NCBI GenBank assembly: GCA_017744935.1
Contig: JAGIAI010000004.1
Location: 1 to 64,000, forward strand
Direction of reading: 5' to 3'
Length of the DNA stretch: 64,000 nt
Source: Variovorax sp.
GTDB lineage: Bacteria; Pseudomonadota; Gammaproteobacteria; Burkholderiales; Burkholderiaceae_C
This document shows positions 1 through 6,752 of the stretch, one piece after another (position 1 is the stretch's first letter; each line of letters starts with the position of its first letter). The notes under the pieces are model-generated. The model did no database searches. It saw nothing but the letters and a program-made list of their open reading frames with translations, and was not told the DNA's origin. A program made the position numbers and the translations under genes.

Positions 1-119
1 ATGCGACGGTGGCGCGCATTTCCAACAGCAACGGGGCCGCGCAGGCGCTCAGCGGCTCGACGACTTCGCCGAACCACGACTCGACCGGGACCGAGTTCGG
101 CATGCGCCACGCGTTCTAG
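1..119 (+). CDS. Porin, C-terminal fragment (cut by window start)
   Basis: Frame 3 is open from the window edge to a TAG at 117-119 and encodes about 38 residues ending in GMRHAF. A final Phe after an alternating hydrophobic strand (FGMRHAF) is the outer-membrane assembly signal read by the Bam machinery, and Burkholderiales general porins (Porin_4 type) typically end in G-[ILM]-R-H-x-F. The preceding SNSNGA segment also fits the last strands of such porins. I infer a trimeric diffusion porin of the outer membrane. Only the last strand is visible, so substrate preference cannot be judged; another beta-barrel protein with the same C-terminal signature is the alternative. Confidence 0.6.
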   Translation, partial: ATVARISNSNGAAQALSGSTTSPNHDSTGTEFGMRHAF

Positions 120-278
120 GCGCCGCCTGTCGGCCCGGCCGGAACCGAGTGCTGCTTGAGACATACTCCCTGGTTCCGCCTCAACATTTGGCCGCAGCCG
201 CCGATAACACGAGCAAGCCTTGCTGCGCGTGCAACGTCGGACGTTCGGCAAGGCGCGTGCAACTCGCGCGAACGTTCC

Positions 279-821
279 ATGAACCTGCGAAAACTCCAGA
301 TCACCGGTCCCTCCGGCTTGCCCTATCGCCTGGGCGGGATCATGAACGTCCATGACGGCGAACTCCTGCTCGGCACGCTCGACCCGGTGCCGGTGAGCAG
401 CGACGGCAGCGAGGTTCATCTCGAGCACTTCCGCCCGGCGAACGTGGTGCGCGATGCGCAGATCCATATCGGCCGGCTGATCTTTCTCGAGATCTGCCAG
501 TTCCTGGCCGAAGGCTTCCACCAGGTGCAGACCGTGAGCTTTGCCTTCACGCGCCGCGTGGACATCCTCGGTGGCGGTTCGCAGCAGGCCGCGGTGCGCG
601 CCGAGACCATGGAGCGCATCGGTGCGGTCAACGTCACCATCACGCCCAATGCCATGGCCGGCCATTTCGTGGTGTCCGGGTGCTGGCACTACAACCGGGA
701 GAACCTGCGGGCACTCGGCGTCGTCCTGGTCGAGGAACGCCTGCGCTACACGAAGTGGGCCTCGCAGGCGCGGCCGGCGCCGGGCGTCTTGAAGGGGTTG
801 CGCAGCCTGCTGGTGCGCTAG
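279..821 (+). CDS. Hypothetical protein, 180 aa
   Basis: I do not recognise a family. The ATG at 279 (MNLRKLQITG) is chosen over an upstream in-frame start at 156 because the added N-terminus is Arg/Ala-rich and reads like translated intergenic DNA. There is no signal peptide, membrane segment or Cys motif; the protein is soluble, with a mixed alpha/beta look and a basic C-terminus. The stop codon overlaps that of the convergent uracil-DNA glycosylase gene: the CTAG at 818-821 supplies both stops. No ribosome-binding site stands out ahead of 279, and the Met at 342 (MNVHDGELL) remains a possible start. Confidence 0.6.
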   Translation: MNLRKLQITGPSGLPYRLGGIMNVHDGELLLGTLDPVPVSSDGSEVHLEHFRPANVVRDAQIHIGRLIFLEICQFLAEGFHQVQTVSFAFTRRVDILGGGSQQAAVRAETMERIGAVNVTITPNAMAGHFVVSGCWHYNRENLRALGVVLVEERLRYTKWASQARPAPGVLKGLRSLLVR

Positions 822-1411
822 GGCTGTTCCAGCACCTGCCGGATCCGCTCTCTGAGCGCCGGAACCACCTCTTCGTCGAACCACGGATTGCGGCGCAGCC
901 AGATGTTGTTGCGCGGGCTCGGGTGGGGCAGGGGGAGCATTGCAGGCCAATGGGCGCGCCATGCACGGACCGCCTCGGTCACCGCGCCGCTGGAACCTCC
1001 ATCGAGATGCCAGGCCTGGGCGTATTGGCCGATCGCCAGCCTCAGCTCGATGTTCGGCAGGCGGGCCAGCACCCGTTCTCGCCACGTCGTTGCGCATTCC
1101 GGCCGGGGCGGCAAGTCGCCCGAGGTGCCGGTTCCGGGGTAGCAGAAACCCATCGGCACGATGGCGACCCGGGTGGGGTCGTAGAACGTCTCGCTGTCGA
1201 TGCCCATCCAGAGTCGCAGACGGTCGCCGCTCGCGTCGTCGAACGGGATGCCGCTCTGGTCCACCTTCCTTCCGGGCGCCTGACCCGCGATGAGGATGCG
1301 CGCGGCCGGATGCGCCTGCAGGACGGGCCTCGGCGGCTGCGGCAGTTGCGGCGCACACAAGGTGCACGCGCGGATGTCGCGCAGCAAGGGGCCGAGGCTG
1401 CGGGCTGTCAC
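818..1411 (-). CDS. Uracil-DNA glycosylase family protein (probable Fe-S type)
   Basis: The 197-aa protein has the two UDG-superfamily motifs: GQAPG at residues 43-47 (motif 1) and HPSPRN at 163-168 (motif 2 loop with the DNA-probing His). Four cysteines are arranged C16-x2-C19 ... C90-x15-C106, the layout that binds a 4Fe-4S cluster in family 4/5 enzymes. The expected role is excision of uracil or a related damaged base in base-excision repair in the cytoplasm. Its ATG overlaps the stop of the upstream lipoprotein hydrolase by 4 bp, so the two are translated from one message, although no functional link is evident. The residue after motif 1 does not allow me to assign a precise family. Confidence 0.85.
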   Translation of the reverse strand: MTARSLGPLLRDIRACTLCAPQLPQPPRPVLQAHPAARILIAGQAPGRKVDQSGIPFDDASGDRLRLWMGIDSETFYDPTRVAIVPMGFCYPGTGTSGDLPPRPECATTWRERVLARLPNIELRLAIGQYAQAWHLDGGSSGAVTEAVRAWRAHWPAMLPLPHPSPRNNIWLRRNPWFDEEVVPALRERIRQVLEQP

Positions 1412-2724
1412 GGCCTGAACAACCGGTAGATCCGGTCGTAGAAGTCCGAAGGAAAGCGCCAGTAGCGTGCGCCGCCGGGCGTGACCTGTTCGTCGAGCCC
1501 ACGCCGGGGTGGCGGCGCGTTCAGCACGAACTGCGCGAGCATGTCGCCGCTGACCCAGGGGTCGTCGTACCAGAAGGCATGCGAGTTCTCGGGCAGGTTG
1601 GGGATGTCTTTCGGATCGACGCGGATCAGGTCGAAGCGCAGCTTTCGCGATGCGTCCACAAGGAAGCGGGTCTGCTCCTCGTTAAGTTCGGTCACGTCGG
1701 GCCGCCCCGCGCGTGAAGCCCGGCCGACGATGGCGGCAAAGCGCAGCACCGAATCGTTGAGGTTCGCCGCGATGCTCACGCGCTCGATGATGTCGAAGTA
1801 GCTGCCCAGCTCGTTGACGAAGCGGCGGGTGTCGATGTCGGGCGCGGTGAAGTAGATCTGCCCGAGCCGCAGCCGCTTCTGGAGCTGCTCGCGCGACTCG
1901 CCGGGGCGAGGCGTGCCCAGGCGCACCAGCGCGGGGCTCAGGACTTGCGCGCCGGCGCTGTAGGCCAGCACGTCGATCTTCGAGGCATTGGTGTTCTCGG
2001 CCAGCAGCTCGACCATGCGCGCGAAGGGCTCCACCGTGGCCTCGGCGTTGCTGACGTCGGTGAGATAGCGCAGGATCGATCCGGCCGACGGCCACATGAA
2101 CACCAGCACCACCATGCGCCGGCCCGTGAAGTGCCGGAACTGCGCTGCCTGCGCGGCTGCGCGCGGCACGGTGTTGTTGGAGCCGTGCACGTAGATCAGC
2201 AACTCGCTGTTCGGGCTCGCGGCCAGTGCCTGGTTCACCATCTTGAAGAAGGCCTGGGCATCGGGCGAGTTCTTCACCGCCTCGCCGGACCGCAGCTTGG
2301 CCATCTGCTCCAGGCGGTCGAGGTGGACGATCGGTCGTTCGTCCGGATCCGCGCTGGTGGAAAGCCGGTGCAGGGTTTCCCAGTCGAGCGCTTCGTCGCC
2401 GACGCGGACGTGCGCCACGCCCATGCGCAGATCGTCGCTCGGCACGATGGTGTGGATCGGGTCCGGGTGCTCGATCAGCGCCAACCGGTTGGTGGCATAG
2501 AACACCGGCACCTCGGTGGTCTGGAGCTTGGCGCCGATCTTCTCGAAGGGATCCACGTCGCCGTTGCTGAAGGATGCGGGCGTCGGCATGAGCCGCACTG
2601 GCGCATGGCACGCTGCGAGCAGCCCGGCCAGAAGTACCGCGCAGACGATTCTTGCCGTGGCTCCGAGACGTCCCCTGTTGCGTTGTGCCGTGGCGGTCGA
2701 ATCGGGGGCGTGCGTAGCGGTCAT
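1408..2724 (-). CDS. Alpha/beta hydrolase lipoprotein (DUF900-like)
   Basis: A 438-aa protein with an N-terminal hydrophobic stretch ending in a lipobox (LLAAC, Cys39), so it is probably a lipid-anchored envelope protein. FYATNR at residues 75-80 and YVHGSNN near 178 are typical of the DUF900 hydrolase family (usually YVHGYN). The nucleophile elbow is AYSAGAQ, with Ser256, in place of the classical GxSxG. I infer a serine esterase/lipase-like enzyme of unknown substrate. It is the first gene of a two-gene unit with the uracil-DNA glycosylase (4-bp overlap). About 100 bp separate it from the upstream binding-protein gene on the same strand. Confidence 0.8.
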   Translation of the reverse strand: MTATHAPDSTATAQRNRGRLGATARIVCAVLLAGLLAACHAPVRLMPTPASFSNGDVDPFEKIGAKLQTTEVPVFYATNRLALIEHPDPIHTIVPSDDLRMGVAHVRVGDEALDWETLHRLSTSADPDERPIVHLDRLEQMAKLRSGEAVKNSPDAQAFFKMVNQALAASPNSELLIYVHGSNNTVPRAAAQAAQFRHFTGRRMVVLVFMWPSAGSILRYLTDVSNAEATVEPFARMVELLAENTNASKIDVLAYSAGAQVLSPALVRLGTPRPGESREQLQKRLRLGQIYFTAPDIDTRRFVNELGSYFDIIERVSIAANLNDSVLRFAAIVGRASRAGRPDVTELNEEQTRFLVDASRKLRFDLIRVDPKDIPNLPENSHAFWYDDPWVSGDMLAQFVLNAPPPRRGLDEQVTPGGARYWRFPSDFYDRIYRLFRP

Positions 2725-2826
2725 TCGTGAACGGATGGCAGGGCGTGGATGGCTGATGGCGGAGGCCTGCCACGGGCAGGCTCCGGACCCGTTCGCGAGT
2801 ATAGGGAGCGGCCCCCGCCCCGCGCT

Positions 2827-3978
2827 TCAGCCGACGAAGGCGCCTTGTGCGTTCAGGAGGGTCTGGCTGACGAAGCTGCTTGCGCGCCCACCGTCCGCGT
2901 AGTCGATGCGCCAGCCATCGACGTCGACCGACCGGCGGCGCTGGAACTCCGCGAGCACCTTCGCGCGCGAGGGGTTCGCGCCCGTGCTCGCGATCACCTG
3001 CGCCGCATAGCGGCCGGCAAGGTAGCCGGCGAGGCTCACCGGCGTCGGCGCCTCGTCGAACAGGCGCTGGAGCGCATCGCGATACGCCCGCACGACCGGC
3101 ACCTTGCTGGAACGCGGGTTGGGCACGACCTGCGTGAAGATGATCGGCACCGACTTGCCCGGATTGAGCTGCAGGAAGGTGTTGGTGTCGACATCGGCGA
3201 GGCACACCACGTAGCGCTGCGTGCCGCGCCTGCTCAGGCCTTGCGTGAACTGCGCGAGTTCGATGCCCGCGCCCATGAAGACCAGGAAGAAGGGCGCGTC
3301 GGGGCGCAGTTGCGATGCGTAGGTCGCCGGATCCTGCCCGGCCGGGACGGCCAGCGTGCGCAGCTTGATCTTCAGCCGGCCGCCGATCGCTTCGGTGCTC
3401 GCGCGCAGGGCTTCGGCGCGCGCCGGGTTCGGGTACACGATGCCGAGTTCGGAAACGCCCATCTCGGCGAGGTTCTTGAGCACGTAGCGGATCTGGTCTT
3501 CGCGCGAGGCGAAGAGGCTGAACACATGCGGGTCGCTGTCGAACTGCGAGTCGGCCAGCCATGGCGCGACGTGCGCGATGTCCAGCTTGGCCGCGGCCGT
3601 TTCCTTCAGGCTCGACAGCGCCAGCGCCTCACCCACGGTGCCGAGCAAGGCCACCTGGGCCGGGTCGTTCTTGACGAGCTGGATGGCATTGCGCGCCGCC
3701 ACGGCCGTGCCGTCGGTTTCCACCGTGGAGAGCTGCGGCGCGGCGCTGTTGGCCTTGCGCAGTTCGGCAAAGGCGAGCCGGATGCCGGTCGCATAGTCCC
3801 GGGAAAATTCCTGCTGGTCCGGCGACATGTCGAGCAACTGCGTGACGCGTGGACCTGCGTTGTCGGCGGCGCGTGACTGGGCCAATGCGAGCATCGGCAT
3901 GCCGGCGACGGCGCACGCGGCGGTTGCCGTCGTGGCCTGGAGCAGGCGGCGGCGCTGAAGAAAGTTCTGTGAATCCAT
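2827..3978 (-). CDS. ABC transporter substrate-binding protein (branched-chain amino acid type)
   Basis: A 383-aa periplasmic receptor of the Peripla_BP_6 (LivJ-like) family. The N-terminus carries a twin-arginine-like leader (RRRLLQ, residues 9-14, then an Ala-rich h-region ending ALAQS). The mature protein has the bilobal pattern: a segment on drawing down the ligand (LLDMSPDQQEFSRDY), GTVGEALAL near residue 110, and the GIVYPNP hinge strand near 180. No permease or ATPase gene is adjacent, so it is an orphan receptor working with a transporter encoded elsewhere or acting as a sensor input. Ligand unknown; amino acids or aromatic acids are common for this family. Confidence 0.82.
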   Translation of the reverse strand: MDSQNFLQRRRLLQATTATAACAVAGMPMLALAQSRAADNAGPRVTQLLDMSPDQQEFSRDYATGIRLAFAELRKANSAAPQLSTVETDGTAVAARNAIQLVKNDPAQVALLGTVGEALALSSLKETAAAKLDIAHVAPWLADSQFDSDPHVFSLFASREDQIRYVLKNLAEMGVSELGIVYPNPARAEALRASTEAIGGRLKIKLRTLAVPAGQDPATYASQLRPDAPFFLVFMGAGIELAQFTQGLSRRGTQRYVVCLADVDTNTFLQLNPGKSVPIIFTQVVPNPRSSKVPVVRAYRDALQRLFDEAPTPVSLAGYLAGRYAAQVIASTGANPSRAKVLAEFQRRRSVDVDGWRIDYADGGRASSFVSQTLLNAQGAFVG

Positions 3979-4358
3979 GCGCCGCGAGGCTACGAACTTA
4001 ATATTTCAAAAATACGTCTGGTTACTAATCCGATGTGAACTAGGTCACGGATCCAAGCGCAAGTCGTCAAGGGAAATATTTCTTTTGTGCTGCTCTTTCG
4101 GTGGGCATCGCAATGGAAGCCAAGCGGGATGCGCCTCGGGCGAGATGTCCAGCGCGTTATCCACAAGGTTTTCCACTGGCCGCGGGGAAAAGCGCCACTT
4201 GACTTTCGCGTTTTGCCATTCGCGATCGTCCAACTGTCCCTTGGGAGTGACGCACATTCGCGGCTTCGCGGCATGCGTGCCGGGCCGCCAGGCGGTTGTT
4301 GCGCATTCGGACTTTTCCACATCCGATGCGAGCGGCTACTACCCTTCGAGCAATCGCT
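3979..4358. other. Non-coding gap with three DnaA-box-like sites
   Basis: About 380 bp between two leftward genes with no convincing ORF; short frames on both strands lack ribosome-binding sites and family features. Base composition is visibly less GC-rich than its surroundings. It holds TTATCCACA at 4157-4165 and TTTTCCACA at 4313-4321, both matching the DnaA-box consensus TTWTNCACA, plus TTTTCCACT at 4169-4177 with one mismatch. It must also hold the promoter of the binding-protein gene at 3978. No replication gene is near, so this is not an obvious origin. Confidence 0.5.
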
Positions 4359-5333
4359 TCAGTCCGCGTACACGCCCGCCGCCTTGATGATCGGGCTCCA
4401 CTTGGCGATCTCCGCCGCCACGAACTTCTTGTGGCCTTCGGGTTCGATGCGGCCGTCGTTCGCGACCACGGCGCCGAGGTCTTCCTGCTTGCGGATGAAC
4501 TCGGGGTCCTTCAGCGCGACCTTCAGCGCGTCGTTGAGCTTCTTGGTGATCGCCGGCGGCGTGCCCTTCGGCGCGTAGAGGCCGTGCCAGATCGTGACCT
4601 GGAAGTCCTTCAGACCGGCCTCCTGCAGGGTGGGCAGATCCTTCAGCAACGGTGTAGTGAGTCGCTTGGAAGTGGTCACCGCGAAGGCCCTGACCTTCTT
4701 GCCTTCAATCTGTGGCGATGTATTGGTGGTCTGATCGCACAGCAAGTCGATCTGCCCGCCGATCAGGTCGGTGATGGCCGGTGCGGTGCCCTTGTATGGC
4801 ACGGGTGTCATCTCGGTCTTGGTGGCACTCTGGAACAGCAACCCGCACAGGTGCGAAGCCGAACCCACGCCCGCGTTTCCGAGGTTGATCTTGCCTTTGT
4901 TGGCCGTGATCCAGGTGGCGAGTTCCTTGTAGTTGTTGGCCGGGATGCTCGGCCTGGAGATCAGCGTCATCGGCACGTCGTTCACGATCCCGAGGTATTC
5001 GAAGTCGGTCTCGACCTTGAACCCCGGCTTGCGCACCAGCGTCGGGATGGTCGCCATGCCGATGTGGTTGAGCAGCAGCGTGGTGCCGTCCGGTGCGGCG
5101 CGTGCCACCTTGGCCGCACCGATCGAACTGCCGGCGCCCGGCACGTTGTCGACCACGATGGTCGTGCCCAACGGCTTGCGCAGCGCTTCGGCGAGGTCGC
5201 GTGCCACGCGGTCGGTTGGGCCGCCGGCGGCGAATGGCACCACGATGTTGATCGTCTTTCCGCCCGGATAGTCCTGGGCGTGGGCAACAGTAGCGGTGGC
5301 GAATGCGAGGGCGGCGAAGGCAATGAATCTCAT
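4359..5333 (-). CDS. Bug-family (TctC-like) tripartite tricarboxylate transporter receptor
   Basis: Periplasmic solute receptor of 324 aa. The ATG at 5333 is preferred to an upstream start at 5399 because it begins a clean signal peptide (MRFIAFAALAFATATVAHAQ) and has CGGAG about 10 nt upstream, whereas the longer version would run into the neighbouring hydrolase gene. The mature protein shows the family hallmarks: VPFAAGGPTDRVAR, the VDNVPGAGSSIGA loop, HIPYKG-like VPYKGTAPAITDLIGGQID, and LPTLQEAGL. It binds a carboxylated small molecule. It sits 43 bp downstream of the secreted hydrolase and probably shares its transcript, suggesting capture of an ester-hydrolysis product. Membrane subunits TctA/B are not in the window. 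Confidence 0.88.
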   Translation of the reverse strand: MRFIAFAALAFATATVAHAQDYPGGKTINIVVPFAAGGPTDRVARDLAEALRKPLGTTIVVDNVPGAGSSIGAAKVARAAPDGTTLLLNHIGMATIPTLVRKPGFKVETDFEYLGIVNDVPMTLISRPSIPANNYKELATWITANKGKINLGNAGVGSASHLCGLLFQSATKTEMTPVPYKGTAPAITDLIGGQIDLLCDQTTNTSPQIEGKKVRAFAVTTSKRLTTPLLKDLPTLQEAGLKDFQVTIWHGLYAPKGTPPAITKKLNDALKVALKDPEFIRKQEDLGAVVANDGRIEPEGHKKFVAAEIAKWSPIIKAAGVYAD

Positions 5334-5376
5334 CAGAAAAAGCTCCGGGAAGAAAGAAGGAGAAAGGGAAGGGCGC

Positions 5377-6732
5377 TCAGGGCTGCCGCATCGGCACACG
5401 GCTCTCGAGCGGAGCCGGATGCCAGCCTGCCTGGATGTGGCAGTCGTTCTTGCCGTCCGGGCGATAGCGCGGCATCACGGCCTTGCACAGCAGGGCGATG
5501 CTCTCCGGCGTGGGCTTCTCGCCCTTGTCGATCCAGTCGAGCAGCGCGGTAAAGAGCGCCGGATATTCCGAGTCGCTCAGGTAGCTGTGTTCGCGCTCAT
5601 CGCTGAAGGTCTGCACCAGCTTGTCGTCGGTCCCGGCCGATTCGCGGATGCGGCGGTAGAGGTCTTCGAGTTCGACGAAGGCCGTCGGGTCGTTGATCGC
5701 GTGCAGCGTCACCGTCGGCAGCGAGGTGCGGCCGGAGGGCAGGCTGTCGGCCGCCAGTTCGCCCTGTGCCTGCGGATCGGCCGCATAGCGCGCGACGCCT
5801 GCGTTCAGTGCCGCGTCATCGTTCGAGCCGTGATAGGTCACACCGATGTTGCCGAAGGGGTTGCGCCCGTCCAGCCGCAACTGAACCAGATCCTGGAACA
5901 GCCAGGTCGCCCACGTCAGATGACCCACCAGCGAGCGTTCCTCGATCTTGGTGGCGGTGAGGATCGACTTCAGCCGCGCAGCCTGCTCGGGTGTGCGCTG
6001 CGCTGCTGGCATGCCCACGCCGGTGCACTCCTTTGCGCGTGCGGCGAGGTCGGCGCGTGTGAGCTTCGAGTCCTTTGGCAGGCCCATCCAGAGCGGGTAC
6101 TGCGGCTCGTCGGGCCGGGGGTGGTTGCGGCAGACGTATTGGTAGACCGCGCGCAGGTCGAGGCGGAAGTCGTAGGCGTTGTTGCCGCCGCCGAGGACGC
6201 CGCTCGTCAGCAGCAGGCCGTCGTACGGGCTCTTCGCGCCCGGCGGCGCATACAGCTCCGCAGCTTTCGAGGCCACGCCCCCGCCATAGCTTTGTCCGTG
6301 CAACAGCGTGCGGCGCGGTGTGCCGAAATGACTCACGAAGATCTGCCGCAGCCGCTCGGTGTCCTCCGCCGCCATCGTCACGCCGTAGCCGCCGCGACGA
6401 TACGTGGACCCCGCCCAGGCATAGCCTGCCCGCACGGTGACGGCCCAGCGCTTGAGGTCTTCCTCGCTGCGCTCCAGCTTCGGCGGCCCGGTCTCGGGGC
6501 CGCCATGCGCGTGCATCACGAGCACCCGGTTCCAGTCCTTCGGGATCGCGATCCAGTAGAAGGCGCCTGCGCTGTCTTCACCGGTGAAGCATCGAGCCGA
6601 CTCGGGAACGGGCGCGGGGCAGTGCGTGATGTGCGGGCCCCGGTTCACTGAGGCGGGCGCGGGGGCAGGGCCGGCGCCCGCGGAGCAGAAAGCCCCGCCG
6701 ATGATTGCCGCGCACGCAAGCTTCAGGTACAT
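5377..6732 (-). CDS. Secreted alpha/beta hydrolase
   Basis: About 451 aa with a signal peptide (hydrophobic run AIIGGAFCSAGAG). The nucleophile elbow GQSYGG, an Asp in INDPTAF and a His in EREHSYL form a plausible Ser-Asp-His triad in the right order. GGYGVTMAAEDTERL and an acidic/aromatic lid region follow. I start at the ATG at 6732; a TTG at 6756 would overlap the tannase stop as TTGA and give eight more residues (MNSSLHRP), also plausible through translational coupling. Sitting directly downstream of the tannase-family gene and upstream of a Bug receptor, it probably attacks an extracellular ester or related substrate whose acid is then imported. Substrate not assignable. Confidence 0.8.
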   Translation of the reverse strand: MYLKLACAAIIGGAFCSAGAGPAPAPASVNRGPHITHCPAPVPESARCFTGEDSAGAFYWIAIPKDWNRVLVMHAHGGPETGPPKLERSEEDLKRWAVTVRAGYAWAGSTYRRGGYGVTMAAEDTERLRQIFVSHFGTPRRTLLHGQSYGGGVASKAAELYAPPGAKSPYDGLLLTSGVLGGGNNAYDFRLDLRAVYQYVCRNHPRPDEPQYPLWMGLPKDSKLTRADLAARAKECTGVGMPAAQRTPEQAARLKSILTATKIEERSLVGHLTWATWLFQDLVQLRLDGRNPFGNIGVTYHGSNDDAALNAGVARYAADPQAQGELAADSLPSGRTSLPTVTLHAINDPTAFVELEDLYRRIRESAGTDDKLVQTFSDEREHSYLSDSEYPALFTALLDWIDKGEKPTPESIALLCKAVMPRYRPDGKNDCHIQAGWHPAPLESRVPMRQP

Positions 6733-6752
6733 GGGTCGATGGAGCGATGAGT

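Noticed and set aside
1682..3562. Long minus-strand open frame (626 codons) across two genes
   Set aside because: It is in a different frame from two well-supported genes (hydrolase and binding protein), its translation is Arg/Ala/Gly-rich without any domain, and high GC favours such shadows.
4045..4320. 91-codon minus-strand frame in the DnaA-box gap
   Set aside because: No ribosome site, no recognisable domain; the amino acid pattern is irregular.
3979..4358. Replication origin
   Set aside because: DnaA-like boxes are present, but there is no dnaA, dnaN, parAB or rep gene in the window and no AT-rich unwinding element of note.
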